From: Oscillospiraceae bacterium
GTDB taxonomy: Bacteria; Bacillota; Clostridia; Oscillospirales; UBA929
NCBI GenBank assembly: GCA_031254575.1
Contig: JAIRUE010000113.1
Span: 1-37,200 of the forward strand
Reading direction: 5' to 3'
Length of the DNA stretch: 37,200 nucleotides
Part shown: positions 26,536 through 34,783 of the stretch, piece by piece
Layout of the letters: every line of letters begins with the position of its first letter
How positions within the stretch are numbered: position 1 is the first letter of the stretch
Notes under the pieces: model-generated
The model's database searches: none
The model's input: the letters and a program-made list of their open reading frames with translations, nothing else
Told to the model about the DNA's origin: nothing
Program-made: the position numbers and the translations under genes

Positions 26536-27570
26536 ATGGAAATCTATCCGTCGATAGACATTAAAGACGGCCAATGCGTCCGTCTGCTCCGGGGCGATTT
26601 TGACACCGTACACACCGTCGCGCCCGACACCGCGGAGGTGGCGGTCTCATACCGCGACGCGGGCGCGAATGTCATCCACGTTGTTGACCTCGACGGCGCC
26701 AAAGACGGCATCCGTAAAAACGCCGCGCCGGCGGAGGCGATCGTCCGCGCCGCAAAGCCCGCTGCTGTGGAACTGGGCGGCGGGCTGCGCCGGATGGCGG
26801 ATCTGGAGGAAGCGGACAGACTGGGTGTCTGGCGCTTTATCATCGGCTCAGCGGCGCTCTCCGACCCCGGCTTTGTCAGGGAAGCGGTCAGGCGGTACGG
26901 CAGCCGCGTAGCCGTCGGGATCGACGCGCGGGACGGGCGCGTACGTGTTCGCGGCTGGACCGGAGAGACGGGGCGGGATGAAATGGAGTTTGCCCGCGAA
27001 GTGGCCTCGTACGGCGTCGGAACGCTCATATACACCGACATCGAGGTCGACGGCACGCTGGCGGGCCCGTCGCTGAAACGGCTTGCCGCGCTGCGCGCCG
27101 CGCTGCCGGAACTGTTCCTGGTCGCCAGCGGCGGCGTATCGTCGGTGGAAGACGTGCGCGCGCTGCGCCGGATGGGGATTGACGCCGCCGTCGCGGGAAA
27201 GGCGCTGTATACGGGCGATCTGCCGCTTAAGGACGCGCTGTTTGAGGCGCGATACGGCCATCTGTTTGACAACGCGCCCCTCATCCCGGCAATCACGCAG
27301 GACGAGGAGACCAAAGAGGTGCTGATACTGGGCTATATGTCACCCGAGGCTCTGCGGCTGACACTTCAAACGAGGCTGGTGACGTTTTTCAGCCGCAGCC
27401 GTCAAAAACTCTGGGTCAAGGGCGAGACGTCCGGCAATTTTCTGGACGTCGTGAGCATTGCCGCCGACTGTGAGGACAATTCCCTGCTGATCCGCTGCCG
27501 CCCGCGCGGCCCGGCCTGCCATACGGGGCATACGAGCTGCTTCTACAACGAGATTTTTTTGGGAGGCTGA
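26536..27570 (+). CDS. HisA-HisI fusion (ProFAR isomerase + phosphoribosyl-AMP cyclohydrolase)
   Basis: N-term YPSIDIKDGQCVRLLRGDFDTVHTVAPDTAEVAVSYRDAGANVIHVVDLDGAKDG (HisA); C-term VLILGYMSPEALRLTLQTRLVTFFSRSRQKLWVKGETSGNFLDVVSIAADCEDNSLLIRCRPRGPACHTGHTSCF (HisI); one uninterrupted 344-aa frame. Confidence 0.95.
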   Translation: MEIYPSIDIKDGQCVRLLRGDFDTVHTVAPDTAEVAVSYRDAGANVIHVVDLDGAKDGIRKNAAPAEAIVRAAKPAAVELGGGLRRMADLEEADRLGVWRFIIGSAALSDPGFVREAVRRYGSRVAVGIDARDGRVRVRGWTGETGRDEMEFAREVASYGVGTLIYTDIEVDGTLAGPSLKRLAALRAALPELFLVASGGVSSVEDVRALRRMGIDAAVAGKALYTGDLPLKDALFEARYGHLFDNAPLIPAITQDEETKEVLILGYMSPEALRLTLQTRLVTFFSRSRQKLWVKGETSGNFLDVVSIAADCEDNSLLIRCRPRGPACHTGHTSCFYNEIFLGG

Positions 27571-27574
27571 TCCG

Positions 27575-27901
27575 GTGAACGATGTGATGGAAGCACTCTA
27601 TCAAACGATAGAATCCCGCAAAACGGAACCTGTGGAGAACTCCTACACCAATTATCTCCTTTCACAGGGACTTGATAAAATTTGCAAAAAGGTGGGGGAG
27701 GAGTGCGCCGAAACGATTGTCGCGGCTAAAAACGGCGACCCCGCGCCACTGGCCGGCGAGGTCGCGGACGTTCTCTATCATTTGTTAGTATTGCTGGCGG
27801 AGTGCGGCGTCGCGTGGGCCGAGGTGCGGGATGAACTGGAGAGGCGCGCCGCGAAAATCGGGAACAAGAAGGTATTTCATGATGTTGACAGAGACACCTG
27901 A
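27575..27901 (+). CDS. hisE: phosphoribosyl-ATP pyrophosphatase
   Basis: [71 protein letters not shown] start. Confidence 0.95.
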   Translation: MNDVMEALYQTIESRKTEPVENSYTNYLLSQGLDKICKKVGEECAETIVAAKNGDPAPLAGEVADVLYHLLVLLAECGVAWAEVRDELERRAAKIGNKKVFHDVDRDT

Positions 27902-28517
27902 CACCGTTCCCCCGGTTAAAGCCGGAGAAATGGAAGCCTCCGCGCGCCGCCGCTGGGACGAACTGAAGGCGGCCTGCCTTGTATGCGACCGGTGCGCCCT
28001 GAGCGAGACGCGCACACAGGTTGTTTTTGGCGTGGGAGACCCTTTGAGCGAAGTCCTGTTTATCGGCGAGGGGCCGGGACAGGAGGAGGACTTGCGCGGC
28101 GAGCCGTTTGTGGGCCGCGCGGGGCGGCTTTTGGATGTGATGCTGGCCTCGGTCGGACTGAACCGGAACGGCGTTTACATCGCCAATATCGTCAAATGCC
28201 GCCCGCCGGGCAACCGGGACCCTCTCAACATCGAGCAGGACGCTTGTATCGGCTGGCTGCGGGAACAGACCAAACTGATACGGCCCAAGATCATCGTATG
28301 CCTGGGGCGTGTCGCCGCGATGAAGATCATCAAGCCCGATTTCAAAATTACGTCGGAGCACGGCCTTTGGTTTGAAAAGGGCGGGTTTTTGATGACGGCG
28401 CTGTATCATCCGGCGTTTTTGCTGCGCGACCCGCGCCATAAGCCCGATACGTTCGCCGATATGAAGTCGCTGGAAAACAAAATGCGCGAGGTTTGCACGC
28501 GTACGCTGCCGGATTAG
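27879..28517 (+). CDS. type-4 (4Fe-4S) uracil-DNA glycosylase
   Basis: [74 protein letters not shown]. Confidence 0.93.
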   Translation: MMLTETPDTVPPVKAGEMEASARRRWDELKAACLVCDRCALSETRTQVVFGVGDPLSEVLFIGEGPGQEEDLRGEPFVGRAGRLLDVMLASVGLNRNGVYIANIVKCRPPGNRDPLNIEQDACIGWLREQTKLIRPKIIVCLGRVAAMKIIKPDFKITSEHGLWFEKGGFLMTALYHPAFLLRDPRHKPDTFADMKSLENKMREVCTRTLPD

Positions 28518-28547
28518 GGCATCCTGAAAAAACGGGCCTGTCCCGGC

Positions 28548-29411
28548 TCACACATTTCCCACAAACACGTTTTTCAAAAACCGGCCCGCGACATCCCGGA
28601 GGCGGAAAAGCGTCTCCACCGGCGTGGGCTGTCTGTCCGCGTACCGGTAGCGCGGGAAAAAGCGGCTCAAATGAAGGGGTATCTCCGGGTCGAGTGAGGC
28701 GAGCCACGCCGAGAGAGGCTCTATATCATCCTCATTCTCCCCCGGAATGACAAGCGTGGTGACCTCCACATGGCAGCGCCCGCGGCTGAGAGTGATCGTC
28801 TGTTTGACCGTCTCCAGATCCCCGCCCAGACCGCGGTAGAAATCCCCGGTGAAGCCTTTGAGGTCGATATTCATGGCGTCTATTAAGGGCAGCAGCTCTT
28901 CCAACGGTCCTTTGTTTATCATGCCGTTGGTTACCAGGACGTTGCAAAGCCCCGCGCCGCGGATCAGCTTTGCGCAGTCAAGGACAAACTCAACCCCGAT
29001 CAACGGTTCGTTATAGGTGTAGGCGACGCCGATATTCCCGTCGGGAACGGCCTCTACGGCGAGAGCCGCCACCTGTTCCGGCGAGAGCGTCTTTGTCCGC
29101 CGGTGCCCGAACTCCGCCGAGAGTTCAAAATTCTGACAGAAAGGGCAGCGCAGATTGCACCCGACGCCGCCGACAGAGAGTATCCGTTTGCCCGGGTGGA
29201 ACAGCCGCAGCGGCTTTTTCTCAATAGGGTCCAGCGCGACCGACGACACCTTCCCGTAAGCGGTATACGCCACCTTGCCGGCGCGGTTTTCGCGCACGCC
29301 GCAAAAGCCCGTCCCTCCCTCCGGGATGACGCAGCGGTGCGGGCAGAGGCCGCAGCGGACGGCGGGGTCTCCGCCGCGCCCCGGTACAGCCGGAGCCGTC
29401 TGGTCACTCAT
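28548..29411 (-). CDS. amrS: AmmeMemoRadiSam system radical SAM enzyme
   Basis: CGLCPHRCVIPEGGTGFCGVRENRAGKVAYTAYGKVSSVALDPIEKKPLRLFHPGKRILSVGGVGCNLRCPFCQNFELS (CxxxCxxC). Confidence 0.93.
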   Translation of the reverse strand: MSDQTAPAVPGRGGDPAVRCGLCPHRCVIPEGGTGFCGVRENRAGKVAYTAYGKVSSVALDPIEKKPLRLFHPGKRILSVGGVGCNLRCPFCQNFELSAEFGHRRTKTLSPEQVAALAVEAVPDGNIGVAYTYNEPLIGVEFVLDCAKLIRGAGLCNVLVTNGMINKGPLEELLPLIDAMNIDLKGFTGDFYRGLGGDLETVKQTITLSRGRCHVEVTTLVIPGENEDDIEPLSAWLASLDPEIPLHLSRFFPRYRYADRQPTPVETLFRLRDVAGRFLKNVFVGNV

Positions 29412-30777
29412 GCCGCACGACCTCGAACCGCTCGATTTTGACAGGGGCGCCGTCGGGGATACCTCCTTTGTTCCGCGCGATGGCAAGCTGTTCCTCCACC
29501 GTATCGACCCCTTCCAGATCCGGCAGCAGCAAGCCGCGCCTGTGACCGCTCGAAACAATGACGCCGTAACGCTTCACGTCCAGCCCGGCGGGGCTTGCGA
29601 CGGTCTCAGGAGGGGAGAGGACGTCCACTTTGTAGGTGAGGTGAGGCAATTCGGAGGCTGTCACCGGGTCGAAACGGTTGTCATGCAACCCGGCCGAAAC
29701 GGCGTTTTGAATGATTTCAGCCGCCACACAGCCGGCCGTCGGGGCGATGGTACCCACACAGCCGCGCAGACGCCCGTATTTGTGCAGGGAAACGAAAGCC
29801 CCGGCGCGGACGTTCATCAGTTCCTCCGGCAAACCGTCCGGCAGGGGCAGCGTCTTGCCCGTTTGCACGGTGTATTCCAAAGACCGGCGGGCCAGAGCGC
29901 GGTAGGCGTCCTCGGAGCTTTGCCGCTCCCGCGCCCCGGCCAAAGCCGTCTCCTCATACTGCTCAAGAAAATCGCGCTTTTCATCCGGCCCGCCCGGCGA
30001 AAAGGACGCGGCGGCATATCCCACGCCGAAAGGGGCTTCGTAGGACAGGCGCCGGGCGGCGACGGCGAGGCGGTCAAAACAGCCCGCCAGCACCATGAAG
30101 GAGTTGTACCCGCACTCGGCGGCGCGCTCCCGCAGGCTTTCGGTGACGGCAAAGAGCGCAAGGAAGTCCCCGGTGGCAAAAATGCGCGTTATCTCGCCGT
30201 CAAACACTTCGCTCTCGGGCGCGTAGCCGTACGACCCGCCGTGTTTGTGGGAGAGGTCGCCGCTGGCGATCAGGACGGCTTTCGTCCGCTCCGCCGCCCG
30301 CGCGACGCATTGCCCGAGGCGGTAATGCTCCGACGGGTCAAAGCCGGACTGTGAGACGCGCACCGTTTTATAGTCCTGATAATGCCGGTTGATAAACCAC
30401 ATGGGCACCATGACCCCGTGGTCGAGAGCCGCGTCCCGCTCGCCCCGCGTCCCGGCCCGGATATTGCTCTGTCCGGCGAGGCGGATGATCTCCTCTGCCA
30501 TTTCGGTGTCGTACACCGCCTCAAGGCACGCCTCGCGGGCGCCGAAACGGGAAAAGCTGCCCCTCGCGCCGCCGCCCGGGGAGATGTGGAAGTAGTCGGA
30601 ATAGAGTACGCTGTGCGGCGTGACAAAGATAACCGTCTCGGGGGCGAGGGCGGCGATCTCCCGCGCGGCTTCGTCAAAAGCGGCGAGGGTCTTTGACACT
30701 TGCGGTTTATCGCCGTCCCCGACGCCGGGCACGGCCAGCGGAGGATGCGGGAGGGCGTACGCGCGGAGAATGGACAT
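29404..30777 (-). CDS. AmmeMemoRadiSam protein B (Memo-like) + protein A (AMMECR1) fusion
   Basis: N-term YALPHPPLAVPGVG..VFVTPHSVLYSDYFHIS..DHGVMVPMWFI..VLIASGDLSHK (class III extradiol/Memo); C-term AFVSLHKYGRLRGCVGTIAPT..DNRFDPVTASELPHLTYKVDVLSPPE (AMMECR1). Confidence 0.93.
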   Translation of the reverse strand: MSILRAYALPHPPLAVPGVGDGDKPQVSKTLAAFDEAAREIAALAPETVIFVTPHSVLYSDYFHISPGGGARGSFSRFGAREACLEAVYDTEMAEEIIRLAGQSNIRAGTRGERDAALDHGVMVPMWFINRHYQDYKTVRVSQSGFDPSEHYRLGQCVARAAERTKAVLIASGDLSHKHGGSYGYAPESEVFDGEITRIFATGDFLALFAVTESLRERAAECGYNSFMVLAGCFDRLAVAARRLSYEAPFGVGYAAASFSPGGPDEKRDFLEQYEETALAGARERQSSEDAYRALARRSLEYTVQTGKTLPLPDGLPEELMNVRAGAFVSLHKYGRLRGCVGTIAPTAGCVAAEIIQNAVSAGLHDNRFDPVTASELPHLTYKVDVLSPPETVASPAGLDVKRYGVIVSSGHRRGLLLPDLEGVDTVEEQLAIARNKGGIPDGAPVKIERFEVVRHE

Positions 30778-30798
30778 ACAATCACCTCTTCCCTATCC

Positions 30799-30827
30799 AG
30801 TATACCGCAGAAACAATCCCTTTACAA
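30799..30827 (-). promoter_or_regulatory. promoter of the AmmeMemoRadiSam pair
   Basis: Reverse strand TTGTAA-N17-TATACT. Confidence 0.5.
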
Positions 30828-30910
30828 TGCCTTACAATAATTGCAATCTGCCGTATCGCTCTTGAATTAACCTCTAAATCAGCACCGCAATCTGCGCATT
30901 TTACTGCTTT

Positions 30911-31189
30911 TTATTGCCCGTATACGTCAACGCGTGTTCCCGTGCGGGAAAGCATAAGTCTCAGCCTGCCACCGTCAACCTTGTATACCAACACCCAATC
31001 ATCGGCGATATGACAGCCTCGGCACCCGCTCCATTGCCCTTTGAGCGGGTGGTCACGATGCCGTGGTTCAAGCGGGGCTTGCCGTAACAGCAGCAAAACA
31101 ACCGCGTCGAGCCTTGTTGTGTCATAACCCCTGCGTATCAGCAAATCATAATCCCGCTTAAACTGGTTGGATAGTTCGGGTTTAAGCAT
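30911..31189 (-). CDS. YafQ/RelE-type mRNA interferase toxin
   Basis: SNQFKRDYDLLIRRGYDTTRLDAVVLLLLRQAPLEPRHRDHPLKGQWSGCRGCHIADDWVLVYKVDGGRLRLMLSRTGTRVDVYG. Confidence 0.88.
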   Translation of the reverse strand: MLKPELSNQFKRDYDLLIRRGYDTTRLDAVVLLLLRQAPLEPRHRDHPLKGQWSGCRGCHIADDWVLVYKVDGGRLRLMLSRTGTRVDVYGQ

Positions 31190-31379
31190 TTAGCCACTCC
31201 TTTGCCTGTTCCCAAGTTTCAAAGGAGTTGTATTCATCATCGGCTGGCGGTTCTCCAAGAGGTTCCGCGATTATATCCTCAATAGGAAGCCGCCGCTGTA
31301 TGACCGACTGTGTAAGAAATAAATTCACTGCCGATGAGGTACATAATCGAGCATCGCAAATTCGTGCAAGCTCCCGCAA
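31182..31379 (-). CDS. RelB/DinJ-type antitoxin, apparently N-terminally truncated
   Basis: LARICDARLCTSSAVNLFLTQSVIQRRLPIE matches the DinJ helical core; 8-bp overlap with toxin; no N-terminal RHH strand; only start is TTG, 3 nt after the upstream stop. Confidence 0.7.
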   Translation of the reverse strand: MRELARICDARLCTSSAVNLFLTQSVIQRRLPIEDIIAEPLGEPPADDEYNSFETWEQAKEWLNA

Positions 31380-31382
31380 CCC

Positions 31383-31643
31383 TTAATTCATCGTCTGTTC
31401 CTCCCTGCCCAACAACCAATTGACAGAAACACCTAATATATCCGCTAACGCGTTCAGCTCAAAATCCAAAACCGGCCGCTTTTGCCCCTCTAAAAGAGAC
31501 AGCGCCGGAGCGCTTATTTCAATATTTTCCAGCTGTAATTTGCCGAGCAGTTCAGTCTGTTTTATTCCCAGTTTCTTACGTGCTTCCGTAACTCTCGCGC
31601 CTACTATATTGCGGTTTCCCAGAGGCAACTTACGCGTTTTCAA
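31383..31643 (-). CDS. XRE-family HTH regulator
   Basis: GARVTEARKKLGIKQTELLGKLQLENIEISAPALSLLEGQKRPVLDFELNALADILGVSVNWLLGRE. TTG start after AAAGGGGTG preferred over ATG 31679. Confidence 0.85.
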   Translation of the reverse strand: MKTRKLPLGNRNIVGARVTEARKKLGIKQTELLGKLQLENIEISAPALSLLEGQKRPVLDFELNALADILGVSVNWLLGREEQTMN

Positions 31644-31693
31644 GTTACACACCCCTTTGCGAGTCAGTATATACAGCAAAGGGGTTGATTATT

Positions 31694-31734
31694 TTGGTAA
31701 TACCAATTATAATAAAAATATTTCATAATACCAA
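31694..31734 (-). promoter_or_regulatory. promoter and palindromic operator of the XRE-TA locus
   Basis: Reverse strand TTGGTA (31729-31734) - 17 nt - TATAAT (31706-31711); perfect palindrome TTGGTAATACCAA at 31694-31706; second half-site at the -35. Confidence 0.6.
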
Positions 31735-31749
31735 ATTTGAGAAAAAGGA

Positions 31750-31997
31750 ATGAACCTGATGACAACAGATGAAAAAGACCTAACCGCTGACGAAACAAAC
31801 TGGTGGATAACAAAACCCATTATGGCTCCCTACAACGCCGGGCCGGACGGCGAGAACGCGGAGTATAAGCAGATGTATTATACCCTCTTCAACGGCATGA
31901 CCGACGCCATCAAGGCCCTTAAAAGGCCCAATGTGACGCGGAGGAGATTTTCATGAACGGGGGCCCCTCATTCGCCAACGCGGCGTCCCCCGCATAG
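31750..31997 (+). pseudogene. small ORF of unknown function with an apparent frameshift
   Basis: In frame to ..NGMTDAIKALKRP..stop at 31956; adding one A to the A4 run at 31921-31924 gives ..DAIKALKKAQCDAEEIFMNGGPSFANAASPA* ending at 31997. Confidence 0.45.
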
Positions 31998-32033
31998 TAT
32001 GCCGTAGTACGGGTAACTGTGGAGGGGATTGGA

Positions 32034-33107
32034 ATGAACACGGCATTTTTCCTCGGCGCGAACACGCCGCAGGGGTTTGCGTCATATTACGATCAATGGC
32101 TTGATCTCAGGCGGCTCAACCGCCTGTATATCATCAAAGGGACGCCGGGCAACGGCAAATCCGGCTTTATGCGCCGCGTTGCCGGGCGGCTCGCGGAAAA
32201 GGGGTACGGCAACGAGCTTATCCTGTGCTCGTCGGACCCCAAGTCACTTGACGGCGTATATTTTCCGGAACTGGGCGTCGCCTTTGCCGACGGTACCGCG
32301 CCGCATGTGATGGAACCGAGGTATCCGCTCGCGGTCGAATGTTACCTGCCGCTGACGCAGTTTGTCAACGACGCGGCGCTGGCCCGCGAGCGCGGCGCGG
32401 TCATCCTCCTGCGGGACGGCTTGCAGGGGGACTACGCCCGCCTGTCGCGCGTTCTGACGGCGGTCAGAAGTTTGCGGGACGAGCAGCGGGCTATCGTTTC
32501 GGGCGGCGCGGCGCTGGATACGATACGCCGCCGCGCCCGCGGCGTGCTTCGGCGCGAAGTCAGAAAAGGGACGGGCGGCGTGCTGCGCAAACGGTTTTTG
32601 AGCGCGCCGGCCCCGGAAGGCGGCGTCGTATTGTGGGACACCGTACAAACGCTGGCAGACAAGGTTTATGAGTTGCAGGACAGTTACGGCCAGGCGCACG
32701 AACTGCTTGCCCCCGTGCTGGAAGCGGCGCTGGAAGCGGGGCAGGAAGTTATCGCCTGCTACGACCCCTGCGCCCCGTTTACACGGCTCGCCCACCTCAT
32801 TCTGCCGGGCCTGCGGCTGGCCTTTGTCTCGGCGACGGCAAAAGAGCCGTATCCCGGCGAGATATACCGCCGCGTCCGGCTGGACGCCGCCATACCGCGC
32901 GAAACCGCCCACCAGAACCGGCTGCGGCTGCGTTTCCTGCGCAAGACGGAAGCCGCGCTGACGCAGGATGCCCGCGAGATTTTAGCGCGGGCTTCTGAAA
33001 AGCACGTCCAACTGGAGGAGCTGTATAACCCGCACGTGGATTTCGCGGGTGTGCGCGCCCTCGCCGACGCCTACGCCGACAAAGTACTGCTGGACAGAGC
33101 GGAGTAA
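32034..33107 (+). CDS. P-loop NTPase-like protein of unknown role
   Basis: LNRLYIIKGTPGNGKSGFMRRVAGRLAEKG Walker A; ATG with GGAGGGG upstream. Confidence 0.75.
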   Translation: MNTAFFLGANTPQGFASYYDQWLDLRRLNRLYIIKGTPGNGKSGFMRRVAGRLAEKGYGNELILCSSDPKSLDGVYFPELGVAFADGTAPHVMEPRYPLAVECYLPLTQFVNDAALARERGAVILLRDGLQGDYARLSRVLTAVRSLRDEQRAIVSGGAALDTIRRRARGVLRREVRKGTGGVLRKRFLSAPAPEGGVVLWDTVQTLADKVYELQDSYGQAHELLAPVLEAALEAGQEVIACYDPCAPFTRLAHLILPGLRLAFVSATAKEPYPGEIYRRVRLDAAIPRETAHQNRLRLRFLRKTEAALTQDAREILARASEKHVQLEELYNPHVDFAGVRALADAYADKVLLDRAE

Positions 33108-33122
33108 GGATCGGCGGAGGCT

Positions 33123-33953
33123 TTACACCGCGAACCCGATTCGTATAACCAGCATATCCCCCTCCACGTCCGCGGCGATGTGCCCGCCCGTGCGCTCGGT
33201 GAGTTCCTTGGCGATCGCGAGCCCCAAGCCTGTGTTTTTGCTTGTGCGTGACGCGTCGGCGGTGTAAAACCGCTCGAAAATGCGCCCGGTATCCAACTCG
33301 TCCAGCCCGTCCGCTTTGTTGGCGATTTCGATCACACCGCCGTTCACCCGGACGCGCAGATACTCTCTGCCGTGGACGGTAACATTCTTAATAAGGTTTT
33401 GCAGGACGCGCCGCAGCGCGTCCTCGTCGCACAGGCACAGCACCGGCGCGTCCGGGATGTCCGCGTCAACCGTGAACCCTTTTTTCTCAAGCTCCGCGTA
33501 ACTCTCCGAAAACGCGTCGCGCAGAATATTGCAGATATTGATTTTTCTGACGTCAAACGCCGTGTTGTCCTCTATCACGCGCGCGAATTCAAACAGGCTG
33601 TTCATCAGCGCCGACAAAGCCTCAAGCCGCCCCCTGACGGTTTGCAGATAGCGCGCCCGCGTTTCGCCGTCGAGGCCGGGCGCCTCCAGCATTTGCAGAT
33701 AGCCCAGCGCCGAGGTGAGCGGCGTCCTCAAATCGTGCGATATGTTCGTGACGGCCCGTTTGAGCGCGGCTTCGGCGCGCGCCTTTTCAAACAGGCCGCG
33801 CCTGTTGCGCTCCAGCATGGCGTTGATACCGGCGGCAAGCGCCGCCACATCCTTATCGGATGTGACGGTGGTCAGCCGCGCGTTGGTGTCGGTTTTTATG
33901 ATTTCGTCAAGCCGGCGGCGCAGACGGCGCAGTTCCCGTTTGAGAAAAAACAT
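33123..33953 (-). CDS. sensor histidine kinase (no obvious TM segment)
   Basis: TNISHDLRTPLTSALGYLQMLE; LQNLIKNVTVHG; NTGLGLAIAKELTERTGGHI. Start at ATG 33953 overlapping the permease stop. Confidence 0.9.
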   Translation of the reverse strand: MFFLKRELRRLRRRLDEIIKTDTNARLTTVTSDKDVAALAAGINAMLERNRRGLFEKARAEAALKRAVTNISHDLRTPLTSALGYLQMLEAPGLDGETRARYLQTVRGRLEALSALMNSLFEFARVIEDNTAFDVRKINICNILRDAFSESYAELEKKGFTVDADIPDAPVLCLCDEDALRRVLQNLIKNVTVHGREYLRVRVNGGVIEIANKADGLDELDTGRIFERFYTADASRTSKNTGLGLAIAKELTERTGGHIAADVEGDMLVIRIGFAV

Positions 33954-34783
33954 CACTTGATCTCCGCTCTTTTGAACAATGCGTACCCGCCTATGGCCGC
34001 CGCGATGATGTATCCCGTCCCCACCGCGACGGTCCTCGCTATCTCCCCGGCGGACATGGCGCTGATCTGCGTCAGGGAAGAGATGTTCATGGTCAGTTCG
34101 TAATCGTATAATCTCACAAACCCATCGGACACGAGCGTCAGCAGCATAATGACGATTCCGGGCAGGAGGAGGAAGGCGATATACACCCCGGTAAACGCGC
34201 CCGACCGCTGAAAAAGGAACACAAAGAAATGTCCGACGCAGACGCCGGCAAGGCACAGAAAGAGCTGGGGCAGGAAGATTTTCAAAACATCGGACATAAA
34301 CGCCCCGTCAAACGCCCCGCCGAAGCCGTTGACCGCCGTGGCCAAAAGGGTGGAAAACAAGACATAGACCAGCAGCAGCAGGGTACAGCCTATACAGGAC
34401 AGGATCAACTTGGAGGCGTAGTATTTCGCGCGGGAGACGCCGCCGGAGAGCGTGTTTTTCGCGCCGCCGGAAGAAAAGTCGGCCGTTCCTATTATGACGA
34501 ACAAGGGCAGCATAAAATACAGGATGTTCGACGTCACATCCATCGCCTGGAACGGCGCCTCCGCGCCTGTGGGCGAATGGAACAGATCATCCAAATTGAT
34601 CTCCGCTTCCATCATATTTTCCATATTATCCATCTCGACAAAACTTCCGGTACTGACCCCGGCGTTCATGTTCGCGCCGCTCAGGATCTGCAAAAGGACG
34701 ACCCCCAGCAGGACAGCAAATGTGATATACAGGCTCTTCCCCCGCACGAGGCGGTATATATCCGCCCTGAGAATATTCCTCAT
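33953..34783 (-). CDS. ABC-2 type permease
   Basis: Six-TM-like protein, DIYRLVRGKSLYITFAVLLGVVLLQILSG; adjacent to the ATPase. Confidence 0.85.
   Translation of the reverse strand: MRNILRADIYRLVRGKSLYITFAVLLGVVLLQILSGANMNAGVSTGSFVEMDNMENMMEAEINLDDLFHSPTGAEAPFQAMDVTSNILYFMLPLFVIIGTADFSSGGAKNTLSGGVSRAKYYASKLILSCIGCTLLLLVYVLFSTLLATAVNGFGGAFDGAFMSDVLKIFLPQLFLCLAGVCVGHFFVFLFQRSGAFTGVYIAFLLLPGIVIMLLTLVSDGFVRLYDYELTMNISSLTQISAMSAGEIARTVAVGTGYIIAAAIGGYALFKRAEIK

Noticed and set aside
31921-31929. Programmed -1 frameshift at CTTAAAAGG
   Set aside because: A -1 slip of the P-site tRNA from AAA would pair with TAA, and no X-XXY-YYZ heptamer is present; a one-base indel is simpler.
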